Shown here one piece after another: positions 43,195 through 51,869 of a stretch of DNA of 64,000 nucleotides. Positions within the stretch are counted from its first letter, which is position 1. Every line of letters begins with the position of its first letter. The position numbers and the translations under genes were made by a program. Below the pieces are notes generated by a model. It did no database searches. It was not told where the DNA came from and was given only the letters and a program-made list of their open reading frames with translations. This DNA comes from Calothrix sp. NIES-2100. Its GTDB lineage: Bacteria > Cyanobacteriota > Cyanobacteriia > Cyanobacteriales > Nostocaceae. The DNA lies in assembly GCF_002368195.1 (NCBI RefSeq), contig NZ_AP018178.1, positions 1,806,238 through 1,870,237 of the forward strand, in the 5' to 3' direction.

Positions 43195-44340
43195 TCAAAA
43201 CTTTGACGATGAACCACTAGCTGCTAAGAAGTTGAGAATAGTTTCAGCTAATGCCTTTGATGCCAAATATGGCACACCATTACCAATAGTTTTAAACATA
43301 TTGGTGAGTGACATATCCTCTGGAAGTGCGAAATTTGCAGGTAAAGATTGAATCGCTAAAGCTTCGGCGACAGAAATTCTTCTAACTTTGTAGGGATGTA
43401 AATGTACTTCATTATTGCCATAACAAGCAGTTGGTGAGTAGCGCCATCTGTGCAGGCGTTTGAAGGACTTTTTAGAATCATCTCCCTCATCAACTGAAGC
43501 GAATTTTGTGATACCGGCTCTAGGTTGAAAATAATGTCTAGCATTGGGATGTTGCAACACATTATTTTTTCTAAACCAGTATTCCACTGTGAGTTCTAAA
43601 GGAATATCTTCAGGACAAGGAATTACAGAATCTTCTTGAAATCGTTCGCATTTACGCCAAGGGTAAGCAAAGACTTTTTCTTGAGGATATAAAATGTAAT
43701 TTTCCCAATGTAATATATTGGCAGTTAGTAATTTATCACTACCCATTTCCTTAATTAAGCTATTTCGTAAGCCAATCAGAATAATTCTTTCTCTATCCTG
43801 GGGAACACCGTATTCAATGGCATTAATTAAGCGTTCTGTTAATATATAGCCTGCAATTTGTAATTGTCGCTTTAAAGATTCAAAAAATAAACGATGTTTT
43901 TTTGTACGCCACAAACCTTTAACATTCTCAAATAAAAAGAAATCAGGTTGATTACGACAAATTAATTCGATATAAGACGCAGAAAGTTTACCATTGTCTC
44001 CCAAATGCCCTTTATTTTTCCCTCCAATTGAAAAATCTGGACAAGGAGGCCCGCCAATAAAGCCAACAATATTATGATATTTACGACAGTCTTGGACTAA
44101 TTCCCCCAGACGTTTTGCTGGTAATCCTTCTAGAAGTTTAGTTACGTCTGCTGCTTCGCCCTGATGATATCCGTATTCAGGCAATGGTAGGTTGAGAATT
44201 TCCCGTGAATAGCGGTATGCTGAGATGAATGGGGCAAATATTTCATTGACATAAACAATATTAAAACCGCTAGTTTCAAAACCTAAATCGAGGAAACCAG
44301 AACCAGCGAAGAAGGAGAATATACAAGAGCGAAGACTCAT
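43195..44340 (-). CDS. DNA (cytosine-5) methyltransferase
   Basis: 381 residues, complete. Motif I FSFFAGSGFLDLGFE (8-22), motif IV GGPPCPDFSIGG with the nucleophilic Cys, motif VI LFENVKG, motif VIII VPQDRERIILIGL, and motif X TIGNGVPYLASK. The target-recognition region lies around residues 220-310. It methylates a specific cytosine; the site cannot be read. A divergent unknown gene at 44580 is the obvious restriction partner candidate. Confidence 0.93.
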   Translation of the reverse strand: MSLRSCIFSFFAGSGFLDLGFETSGFNIVYVNEIFAPFISAYRYSREILNLPLPEYGYHQGEAADVTKLLEGLPAKRLGELVQDCRKYHNIVGFIGGPPCPDFSIGGKNKGHLGDNGKLSASYIELICRNQPDFFLFENVKGLWRTKKHRLFFESLKRQLQIAGYILTERLINAIEYGVPQDRERIILIGLRNSLIKEMGSDKLLTANILHWENYILYPQEKVFAYPWRKCERFQEDSVIPCPEDIPLELTVEYWFRKNNVLQHPNARHYFQPRAGITKFASVDEGDDSKKSFKRLHRWRYSPTACYGNNEVHLHPYKVRRISVAEALAIQSLPANFALPEDMSLTNMFKTIGNGVPYLASKALAETILNFLAASGSSSKF

Positions 44341-44579
44341 TTTTAAAATATATATTTCAGCAATAAATTTTTATCTAATTTAATGAATTATATATTTTTT
44401 TAATAAAAAAACCTACACATATGACATAACCCTAAAGCATTTGTATAAAATATTTAGCAAACCATCATCTGAATACTGTATAGCTAAATAAAGCTATAAT
44501 CAACAATTAAATCACAGGCAATAACTATGGGTTACTAATTAATGGTATCTTTATTTATCAGAATAATTTTACTTTGATT
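44341..44579. other. AT-rich divergent promoter region
   Basis: 239 nt separating the methyltransferase from its divergent neighbour, mostly A and T. Control of both genes must be here; no single operator stands out. Confidence 0.45.
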
Positions 44580-45110
44580 ATGTCCTTATCTGATTGGGAA
44601 AAATTATTATCTGAAGGAAAACATGCAGTTGAAATAGTTCGTATAGGTTTACGCAATCGAGGTATTAATGTTGGCGAGTCTATAATTACCGAATTTGGTA
44701 CAGATGAAGACATTCCTGTGTACAGTACCGATAATCAGCGTAAGTTATTTTGGATATCAGTCAAAAGTGTACCCAGTCGGGTTGAAGATCCTCGTGTTCT
44801 ACCTGTGGGTTATCGAGGCTGGATGTGTGGCGAAGTTGAAAGCAAGCAATGGTTTAACCCCCCATCTGCCATTATTTGGTATTGTTCAGCAACTCGGCTT
44901 GCATGGGGTGCTATTCCTCCGACTCCTCCAAATAGGCTGAGTACTAGATGGTTTATTTTCCCTGAGCGTTGGGGAAAGGTTATAGACAAGCGCAAAACAA
45001 ATCAGTTAAATCATAAGGTGTATCTTTACCCAAGCTGGCTTGTACCGCCAGAGTCAATCATCAGCAAAGAAGAAATTATTGCCTATATTCAACAGTTAGC
45101 CCAGCAATAA
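44580..45110 (+). CDS. hypothetical protein, candidate restriction endonuclease
   Basis: 176 residues from ATG 44580 (MSLSDWEKLLSEGKHAVEIV); a TTG two codons earlier is in frame. After a helical start, GESIITEFGTDEDIPVYSTD and KLFWISVKSVPS recall a PD-(D/E)XK core in which the x-x-K strand reads SVK, so a catalytic acid is not obvious. Position next to a methyltransferase supports a restriction role. It may also be an unrelated factor. Confidence 0.5.
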   Translation: MSLSDWEKLLSEGKHAVEIVRIGLRNRGINVGESIITEFGTDEDIPVYSTDNQRKLFWISVKSVPSRVEDPRVLPVGYRGWMCGEVESKQWFNPPSAIIWYCSATRLAWGAIPPTPPNRLSTRWFIFPERWGKVIDKRKTNQLNHKVYLYPSWLVPPESIISKEEIIAYIQQLAQQ

Positions 45111-45160
45111 TTTAGATATAATGTGGCATTAAAAATAAGTGTAAATGCTAGAGGTCAAGG

Positions 45161-45191
45161 TTGACACAAACTCTGTAAGCTTTGATATAAA
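45161..45191 (+). promoter_or_regulatory. candidate promoter in CRISPR leader
   Basis: TTGACA (45161-45166), then GATATA (45184-45189, 17-nt spacing) or TATAAA (45186-45191). It lies about 130 nt before the first repeat, on the strand that would make crRNAs with the GAAAC handle. Confidence 0.4.
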
Positions 45192-45323
45192 TTGATTTAA
45201 GCCATAATCTATTGCCTTGCCCAAACACATTCAGCCTGAACAGCCTGAAAATGCTATATTTTATTCAAGTTGGCGCAACTGTACCTTGAAAACCAAATAT
45301 ATCAATACTTTCAACTGTGGGCG

Positions 45324-45576
45324 GTTCGAGTTAATTAAAATCCCTCACAGGGATTGAAATTCCACCAAAGTCCAATGTTTTGCAGTTGGGCGGCTGGTTA
45401 CAAATAATTAAAATCCCTATTAGGGATTGAAACAGCGAAGCCGTCGCTGTGGTATTGCTATCAACAGGTTACAAATAATTAAAATCCCTATTAGGGATTG
45501 AAACAAGAATGGGAATGAAATTATTTCAAACCTATTCTTGTTCCAAATAATTAAAATCCCTATTAGGGATTGAAAC
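45324..45576 (+). CRISPR. orphan CRISPR mini-array, 4 repeats and 3 spacers
   Basis: Repeats of 37 bp at 45324-45360 (degenerate), 45397-45433, 45468-45504 and 45540-45576 (one substitution). The unit begins GTTACAAATAATTAAAATCC and ends CTATTAGGGATTGAAAC, with an internal ATCCCTATTAGGGAT palindrome. Spacers are 36, 34 and 35 nt. The 3' ATTGAAAC end gives the usual 8-nt crRNA handle. No cas genes are in the window, so any activity depends on Cas proteins encoded elsewhere. The first repeat differs at several positions at both ends. Confidence 0.95.
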
Positions 45577-45591
45577 TTAAGGGTTGAAAAT

Positions 45592-45843
45592 ATGCCTGAA
45601 CCTTTCGTTGATCTTGACGCAATTTTTAATCTTGCTGTGAAAGAAACCGAAGAATTGATGAAACTCGGCTTTGATATTAGCGATCCTTGTGCTGTCACAT
45701 CACTAGAATGGTACGCCAATAAATATCCAGAAATTGCAGAAAGGTGTAATAATGCCTTGCTAGAACTCATTGAGAAGCAAGTTGCGACTACTCCTGCATT
45801 TGTTGGTGCTGCTTACTCTGAGAATGATTTAGATGCTTTTTAA
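45592..45843 (+). CDS. small hypothetical protein next to CRISPR
   Basis: 83 residues, acidic (MPEPFVDLDAIFNLAVKETE, ending AAYSENDLDAF). Predominantly helical by eye, with no known domain. It starts 15 nt after the last repeat, with TAAGGG between them as a possible Shine-Dalgarno, so a transcript of the array could also carry this gene. Confidence 0.5.
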   Translation: MPEPFVDLDAIFNLAVKETEELMKLGFDISDPCAVTSLEWYANKYPEIAERCNNALLELIEKQVATTPAFVGAAYSENDLDAF

Positions 45844-45901
45844 GTAATCAGTCAGATCGTGTTTGGTTGAACAATATTTAGTGATATTAAAATTAGTTGC
45901 A

Positions 45902-45935
45902 CGCAAAGACACGAAAAAAACTTCGCGTCTTTGCG
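45902..45935. repeat. dispersed palindrome
   Basis: CGCAAAGACACGAA and TTCGCGTCTTTGCG form a hairpin with one mismatch and a 6-nt loop. Related to the GGCGCAAAGGACAC fragment near 34060. Confidence 0.7.
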
Positions 45936-45972
45936 CCTACTTTGCGGGAAGGACTCCGCCGAATGCGTGAAA

Positions 45973-47421
45973 TTATCCGACAGCCTTCTCAACAGCAACT
46001 TCTGGTAACAAGCGCTTTACACCTTGCTTAACAAAACTTTGCAGAAAAGTTATCTGCTGATTTTGCTGGAAGACATTTTGTAAAGTTTGCCGCAACTTCT
46101 CCAAATTCAAGTTATTACCAGAATCTAAAGCGATTTCCTGTTGTTGGAAATACTCTACTAGACTTAACCCAGCTACTCTGGTGAGATAAGCTGCACTTAC
46201 TCCCTGTACCACGCCACCAGCTACAAAGGTGACGGCGTTACTTTTGAGAACAGTACTCACAGCTTTTGTCGAAAGTTCAACTAAACCCAGTTTCAGCATT
46301 AAACTTCCCATTGTTCCAGCTACGGTTTGCGCCTGTTCCAAGGAGAATTTCTGCTGATAGATATTACCTAAATCCATTACCATTTGGGCATTAATCGCCG
46401 CAGTTGCTAAAACATCAAGTGCGGGGACTGGGTTTGCAAAAGCAGCAGCCGCAGCTATCCATTGATATTGTTCTATAGCTGGGGTAGCGCGATCGCGTCT
46501 GACTCCATTTAGCCAATTTTTCGCCTCAGCTTTCAGCAACTTAGCTTTTCTCCAGGTTGTTACCCAGACTAATTTTTGTGCTTGCTGGGCTAAAACTTCA
46601 CCCAGTTGCTGTGTCAACTGCTGGATATCTGCTGCTGGTTGTTCTAACCACTCTTGTACAGAACCGTCAGCTTCATGTTTCCGGACTTTGATGGGAATGG
46701 GAGAGGCTGCTGTTGCAACTAAATTCCCCTGTGTCCGTTGTTTCAATGACAGCAAGATACTAGCACGTTCGTCTGGTAAATACTGGTCTTGTTTGTTGAA
46801 AACCAGCATCACAGGCAGATTTGCGGCTTTTAGCTGCTGTAAAGTCTGAAATTCTGAATCTGTTAAATCCCCGTTGGTGAGGAACAGGACAAAATCCGAT
46901 GTTTCTACTTCTGCTAAAACATCTGTGTCTGAGTTGTCACCAGCTTTTATAAATAAAGGTGCTGTTTCGTAGAAGCTGACTTTCTGCTTGATATCTGCTT
47001 GCCAGCTAGATTTTAAAATTTCCATCAAGGTGGTTTTACCCACCGATTTACCACCAGTAACAGCTAGTTTAAGTTCTTGCCGATCTAAATCTAAGAGTAA
47101 TTGGTTAACTTGTTCTCGTAGGTTCCCTATGGCTGGATGATTTTCGGATTCTTGTACCAGTTGGTTAATTACGGCTTCAACTTTAGCGATCGCACTTTCT
47201 ACATCTGCTCGTTCTACAAGCTTAATATCTAGCTGCTCTACACTACTAGCTTGCGGGCGATTTTTCTGGAATAACCACAATCCCCCACCAATTGCTAAAG
47301 CACTCAATAAACCAAACTCACTGACTTGCACTATAGAATCGTGCCAACTATCTAACATCCACAGAGAAAAGGACAGTCCCAATCCTCCCACTAAAATTGG
47401 TCGTTGCAATTTCACAACCAT
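45973..47421 (-). CDS. membrane-linked GTPase-like protein (DUF697)
   Basis: 482 residues. Two hydrophobic segments (about 8-22 and 36-50), then a P-loop LAVTGGKSVGKTTLM (about 121-135) and the base-specificity motif VFNKQDQYL. The C-terminal part (AAFANPVPALDVLATAAINA, then GNIYQQKFSLEQAQ) is a DUF697 region. Cyanobacteria carry several such GTPases; function is not established. Confidence 0.8.
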   Translation of the reverse strand: MVVKLQRPILVGGLGLSFSLWMLDSWHDSIVQVSEFGLLSALAIGGGLWLFQKNRPQASSVEQLDIKLVERADVESAIAKVEAVINQLVQESENHPAIGNLREQVNQLLLDLDRQELKLAVTGGKSVGKTTLMEILKSSWQADIKQKVSFYETAPLFIKAGDNSDTDVLAEVETSDFVLFLTNGDLTDSEFQTLQQLKAANLPVMLVFNKQDQYLPDERASILLSLKQRTQGNLVATAASPIPIKVRKHEADGSVQEWLEQPAADIQQLTQQLGEVLAQQAQKLVWVTTWRKAKLLKAEAKNWLNGVRRDRATPAIEQYQWIAAAAAFANPVPALDVLATAAINAQMVMDLGNIYQQKFSLEQAQTVAGTMGSLMLKLGLVELSTKAVSTVLKSNAVTFVAGGVVQGVSAAYLTRVAGLSLVEYFQQQEIALDSGNNLNLEKLRQTLQNVFQQNQQITFLQSFVKQGVKRLLPEVAVEKAVG

Positions 47422-47706
47422 GACTCTCCGCGCTTTTTTGACTATGCCAATTGTAGATTTTAGATTTTAGATTTTAGATTAAAAATTATTCCAGTTGATG
47501 CCCCGACACCACTTGCTTTATGGCGGGAAACCCTGCTACCGCAGTGTCTCCTTCTACTAGGTCGAACAGATCCAAAATCAAAAATTTAAAATACTTGAGC
47601 CAGGTACTCTTGTGCTCAATGAGTTTGTCAAACTTTGGTCGGGGTTAATCCAAAATCGGCAATCCAAAATCCCAAATTAATTGATGGCTTCTACTCCAGA
47701 ATAAAA
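47422..47706. other. intergenic with TTTTAGAT repeats
   Basis: 285 nt between the GTPase and tRNA genes. GATTTTAGATTTTAGATT runs near 47456-47480 and AATCCAAAATC copies near 47570-47680 belong to the same family as 10144-10336. No gene is seen. Confidence 0.55.
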
Positions 47707-47741
47707 CAAATCCCCACAACCTTGAATGTTTGTGGGGATTT
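47707..47741 (-). terminator. terminator of tRNA-fMet
   Basis: On the minus strand AAATCCCCACAA pairs with TTGTGGGGATTT across a 9-nt loop, followed by GTTTTATT. It lies 16 nt past the tRNA 3' end. Confidence 0.8.
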
Positions 47742-47756
47742 ATTTTTATTTTGATT

Positions 47757-47833
<77 letters not shown>

Positions 47834-47881
47834 TCGCTCTCTCGACTTCTTTAATATAACCCAAAGTCAAAAGTTTGGCAA

Positions 47882-48835
47882 CTACAAAAGCGATAATTCT
47901 CCAATTACTTCTAAACGCTTGTATTTTCCTAAAATCATAAACTTCTCAGCTAGGCTTTCGGCGACGCTGGGAGTAATCCAGCCCATCTGCTGAAGCAAGT
48001 GAATCGCCACAGCATATTTTGCTCGCTTTGCCCCATCTACAACTTTAATCGCCAATCCCATGCCTTCCCCAAGCCTGCCTATGCACTGCACTCCTTCTGC
48101 ACCAGCTTTACTGACTAATTCCCCAGGAGTTAAGCGCATCAGTTCCGTATCAAATTCTCCATCTCCGGCTACCATTGTCGGGTGATGAGTCATAGCCCGG
48201 ACAATCCGCTCCATATCCAAAGTCTTACCAGAGGCTAGCAAGGCATACAGCGAACCCATCTGCCCAAGTTGCATCAGGTAAGTTGGTGCGCCACAGTCAT
48301 CATGAACACTAATAAATTCTTCTGATGGCATTCGCAGCAATTCTGCTACTTTGCTCAGAATTAACTGTTGGACTGGGTGTTTGCGTTCTAAGTAGTTAGT
48401 CAAAGGCCAGTGGCGTTGCTGACATACGGCTAACATTCCCGCATGTTTACCAGAGCAATTGTATTCTAGGGGACTTTTCTTACCTTCTGGAATCGGACAT
48501 TGGAGTGTGCTGGGGTCAAGATCGGCCCGCCACAAGATATTAAATACTTGTCTTACTTGCTCTATGCTACCTTTGTGGGAACTAGTGATGATTGCCAAAT
48601 CCCGATCGCTGAGGTCGTAACGTTCTAGTGTACCTGTGGATGTGACTGCAAGGGCTTGAAATGGTTTGAGTGCTGAACGGACAAATGCCGCAGTTTCCGC
48701 ATTCCCAGCAACGGATAAAACCCGTCCCCGTTCGTCGCAGACAACAGCTTGGACTATATGCCTCGATTCAATAATTCCTTCCCGGAGCAACCTGACTTCC
48801 AAGGCTGCGGCTTGAGTTCGTTTTCCCATTGTCAT
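47882..48835 (-). CDS. L-asparaginase II family protein
   Basis: 317 residues. VRLLREGIIESRHIVQAVVC at the start and FVRSALKPFQALAV, ITSSHKGSIEQV, YNCSGKHAGMLAVC and ISVHDDCGAPTYLM are motifs of the asparaginase II (Rhizobium-type) family, unrelated to E. coli AnsB. No signal peptide, so cytoplasmic. It hydrolyses asparagine to aspartate and ammonia. Downstream of CGLD27 and rsfS on the same strand. Confidence 0.85.
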   Translation of the reverse strand: MTMGKRTQAAALEVRLLREGIIESRHIVQAVVCDERGRVLSVAGNAETAAFVRSALKPFQALAVTSTGTLERYDLSDRDLAIITSSHKGSIEQVRQVFNILWRADLDPSTLQCPIPEGKKSPLEYNCSGKHAGMLAVCQQRHWPLTNYLERKHPVQQLILSKVAELLRMPSEEFISVHDDCGAPTYLMQLGQMGSLYALLASGKTLDMERIVRAMTHHPTMVAGDGEFDTELMRLTPGELVSKAGAEGVQCIGRLGEGMGLAIKVVDGAKRAKYAVAIHLLQQMGWITPSVAESLAEKFMILGKYKRLEVIGELSLL

Positions 48836-48889
48836 GGGTTAAAATTTATCTCTATTTTGTTATTTTTTATGATTTGTTTGTTACATGTC

Positions 48890-48968
48890 AGTTGTCATTT
48901 GTCCAAGAGTCATTTGTCGTTTGTCCCATGACTCGTGACCAATGACCAATGACCAATGACCAGTGACT
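48890..48968. repeat. STRR cluster
   Basis: GTCATTTGTCCAAGAGTCAT followed by ACCAATG heptads between asparaginase and CGLD27, partly self-complementary. Confidence 0.75.
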
Positions 48969-48970
48969 AT

Positions 48971-49471
48971 TTATAACAAATGCCAAACTATACTACCAGC
49001 AAGAAACATTCCTGCCAAGCCAGCAAAGGTTAGTTGCAGGCGGCCGAGAATAGGTTTGATTTCGTATGTGGCAATTAAGCGATCGCGGTTTAGTACTTCC
49101 TCTGGTTTTGTCCAAGTTTGACCGTCATACCAACCAGACTCTTCATAAAATACTGTGGGGCTAAACAGGCGATCGCTCACATAATACCAGCCTAAGTACA
49201 ATCGTACTAGTAGCAGGATTACTCCGATACTCGCGCCTGCTGCACCAGAAAGAATAAATTGGACAATCTGCTTATGTGGTGGAAAACTGGCTGCGGCTAC
49301 AGGCCCTGCTATCACCCAGGATAAACTCCAAAGCATGAGCATTTTCGTGATATGTTCGCGCCAATTTAAGGCACAATCACGAAATAGCCAAGATGTTCTT
49401 AATTGTTCGTACTCATTGAGTGGTTGTTGTTCAGTCGGAACTGGGCAATTAGAAACCGAGGATTTGATCAT
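48971..49471 (-). CDS. CGLD27 (DUF1230) family membrane protein
   Basis: 166 residues. NEYEQLRTSWLFRDCALNWR at the start, then three hydrophobic segments, with YLGWYYVSDRLFSPTVFYEE and WTKPEEVLNRDRLIATYEIK as conserved pieces. The family is restricted to cyanobacteria and photosynthetic eukaryotes. Its start ATG overlaps the rsfS stop by 4 nt, so the two are coupled. Confidence 0.85.
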   Translation of the reverse strand: MIKSSVSNCPVPTEQQPLNEYEQLRTSWLFRDCALNWREHITKMLMLWSLSWVIAGPVAAASFPPHKQIVQFILSGAAGASIGVILLLVRLYLGWYYVSDRLFSPTVFYEESGWYDGQTWTKPEEVLNRDRLIATYEIKPILGRLQLTFAGLAGMFLAGSIVWHLL

Positions 49472-49929
49472 GTTGGCTTACCCCCACCGTCATCGGCTGT
49501 TGGAAGTTCTAGACGTTCAGCATGAGACCAGAATGCTTCTAAATTATAAAACTCCCGCTCCCTGGGCATCATGATGTGAATAATCACGTCGCCGTAGTCT
49601 TGCAACACCCAACTCCCTTCTGCTTTACCCGCTGTCCGCAGGGGATGGCGTTGCAGTTCAGTTCCTACTTTGTCTTCAATGGCTTCGGCGATCGCCCTTA
49701 CTTGTACTCGAGAATAGCCTGTCATTACCACAAAATAATCTGCCAGGTAAGAGACATCTGCTACTCTTAGCAGCAAAATTTCCCCAGCTTTGCGGTCTGA
49801 GGCGGCTTCGGCCACAGTTATCGCTAATTTTCTACTATCATCGTCAGTTTGGTTTGGTGCGCTAGCGATCGCACTCTTTTTCAAAGATAAAGATTGTATT
49901 GGGAAATCTCCTTGGAAATAATCAGACAT
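49468..49929 (-). CDS. rsfS: ribosome silencing factor RsfS
   Basis: 153 residues. DRKAGEILLLRVADVSYLAD and DYFVVMTGYSRVQVRAIAEA, then GSWVLQDYGDVIIHIMMPRE, are the Iojap/RsfS domain. It binds L14 (rplN at 12917) to block subunit joining under poor growth. The N-terminal 30 residues are an extra polar part. Confidence 0.95.
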   Translation of the reverse strand: MSDYFQGDFPIQSLSLKKSAIASAPNQTDDDSRKLAITVAEAASDRKAGEILLLRVADVSYLADYFVVMTGYSRVQVRAIAEAIEDKVGTELQRHPLRTAGKAEGSWVLQDYGDVIIHIMMPREREFYNLEAFWSHAERLELPTADDGGGKPT

Positions 49930-50132
49930 TAAACCTCAGGTGCTTTATGCCTTTCGTTACATTTTCTTACAATTTTTAACAACTAATCTTGCTGTTTAAA
50001 CTGTTTTTTTGCATACTAACAAAAAAAAGGGCTGTATGGTCATTGGTCAAGAGTCATTGGTCATTGGTCATTGGTCATTGGTGAGTTGAATTTTATACTT
50101 TATACTTGAGGTGTATGGGTATATAAGCGAAC

Positions 50133-50163
50133 GTAGGGGTTTAGTAATGTACTAAACCCCTAC
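50133..50163. repeat. perfect 14-bp palindrome
   Basis: Both 14-nt arms are exact and the loop is 3 nt (ATG), with no T run. A dispersed hairpin repeat. Confidence 0.75.
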
Positions 50164-50232
50164 ATTGGTAAAATTAGGATTGCCGATTACCAGACATGGC
50201 ATTTTTTGACTGCGGCTGGGTATTTAAAAGCA

Positions 50233-50262
50233 CAAAAAAGCGGTTGGTCTGTGACTACCGCT
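50233..50262 (-). terminator. terminator of the glycosyltransferase gene
   Basis: On the minus strand AGCGGT pairs with ACCGCT and TTTTTT follows. It is 39 nt beyond the stop of the 50301-51572 gene. Confidence 0.7.
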
Positions 50263-50300
50263 ACCTGCTAATGACCAGACAGAAGCTTCTCGGTGCAAGA

Positions 50301-51572
50301 TTAAACTTCTTGGTTCGATATTTTCGGAGAGTGAATTACTGGATCATCTACCACCAGAGATTCACATAATAACTCATAGTTATTTAAAGCTTGCTCAAAG
50401 GCATAATGTTCCACAGCATACTGGCGACTTTTATAACCTAAAGTCTTAACTTTCTCCGGATTTTCGTACAAGTGCAGAATCGCATTTGCTAAAGCCTGGG
50501 GATCTTCTGGAGGAACAACAAAACCACCACCACTTTGTCTGATGGCTCTGGCTGCTGTACCATTTTCTGGTACAGAGGCAATTAATGCCCGCCCACTGGC
50601 AAGTAGGAGTTGTATTTTTGAAGGCATGTTGAAAGATACAACATTTTTCTTTTGCACAACTAAACCAACATCCGCAGCTGCTAACATCTGTGGCAAATGT
50701 TCTCGCGGTTGAAATGGCAGTAACAAAACGTTATCCGCACCATAATTGAGACAGTCCTGTTGCAGTCTCTGTAATCCTTTAGCCTCGCCAGCGATCGCAA
50801 AAACAATATCAGGGATATCCCTTAACATAGCAGCAGCTTTAATCACTGTTTCTAAGCCTTGGGTAAGAGCAATGTTTCCAGAATATAAAACTACAAATTT
50901 GTCCTGAAGATTGTGTGTGGCGCGAAATTGATTATTTTCTTGAGACAAAGGACGAATAAAACTCACATCAACCCAGTTAGGAATTTGGACAATTTTGTCA
51001 GATGGTACACCCTTCTTGAGCAAATTATCTACAAATCCATCAGCAATAACGCTAATTTTAGTAGCGCTGTGATAAGCAAACTTCTCTAAGTGCGTAAACA
51101 GCTTGATGAGTAATTTATTTTTCAGTAAACCTAAATCAATAGCTGCTTCTGGTAAAATATCTTGAAGATTTAAAATCACAGGGCAGTTATGTAACAACCC
51201 TAAAAGAGAAGCCGGTAAGCAAACAGGTAGTGATGGTGACGTGGAAATAATCACATCTGGTCGCCAGCCCAGCAATGCAGGCAAAAAACTGGTTACTAAA
51301 AAACTAGCATCTAACAATATCCGATCAAGCAGGTTTGGTTCTGGACGAATCCAAACATAACTCCTTTGAATTTCAACTCCATTTTTGTATTCTGTAAGAT
51401 ACAACTTACCCCGATAGCTAGAGTAGATTTGACGTTCAGGGTAGTTGGGCATAGCAGTAACTACACGCACTTGATGTCCCCGCTTTACCAGTCCCTCTGC
51501 TAATTCCGTCATCAGCGGGGCAATACCAATCGGTTCTGGATAGTAGTTGTAGGAGTAAATCAAAATCCGCAT
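50301..51572 (-). CDS. glycosyltransferase family 4, WbuB-like
   Basis: 423 residues. ILIYSYNYYPEPIGIAPLMT is the typical WbuB-like N-terminus, FVVLYSGNIALTQGLETVIK starts the donor domain, and VVSFNMPSKIQLLLASGRAL replaces the classical E-x7-E loop. Implicated by family in exopolysaccharide or O-antigen building. Not next to other polysaccharide genes; the STAS-sugar transferase at 59550 may belong to the same pathway. Confidence 0.85.
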   Translation of the reverse strand: MRILIYSYNYYPEPIGIAPLMTELAEGLVKRGHQVRVVTAMPNYPERQIYSSYRGKLYLTEYKNGVEIQRSYVWIRPEPNLLDRILLDASFLVTSFLPALLGWRPDVIISTSPSLPVCLPASLLGLLHNCPVILNLQDILPEAAIDLGLLKNKLLIKLFTHLEKFAYHSATKISVIADGFVDNLLKKGVPSDKIVQIPNWVDVSFIRPLSQENNQFRATHNLQDKFVVLYSGNIALTQGLETVIKAAAMLRDIPDIVFAIAGEAKGLQRLQQDCLNYGADNVLLLPFQPREHLPQMLAAADVGLVVQKKNVVSFNMPSKIQLLLASGRALIASVPENGTAARAIRQSGGGFVVPPEDPQALANAILHLYENPEKVKTLGYKSRQYAVEHYAFEQALNNYELLCESLVVDDPVIHSPKISNQEV

Positions 51573-51869
51573 AAAAAATTAGTCAGAATTATCTGGTTTT
51601 TTATTGAAAAACAATATTTATTCCCAAGATTTTTTGAACTTCTGACACACCCTAATTCATTGTCCCTTTAGTCTCTTCCTCTGTCATTGATTTTTCGTTG
51701 AAGATTAAGTAAACTTTGACATACCATACTTAGGTAACAGTCAACTAAACTGTAACTAATTGAATCCATTATGGTCATTAAGAGGAGTGATATTACTTAC
51801 GTAGAATTTTTGTATTTTATCTTGATGAAGATGAAAAGATAGCAAAGTTTTAATATTAAATGGCGAAAG
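51573..51869. other. intergenic, nothing recognised
   Basis: 297 nt. AT-rich, containing the glycosyltransferase promoter region and the end of the nat operon. No clear terminator or operator was identified. Confidence 0.45.

Larger units (their letters stand above)
49930..50300. other. intergenic with repeats and terminator
   Basis: 371 nt. GTCATTG heptads run about 50040-50085. A perfect palindrome with arms GTAGGGGTTTAGTA / TACTAAACCCCTAC lies at 50133-50163. The glycosyltransferase terminator lies at 50233-50262. No gene. Confidence 0.7.
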
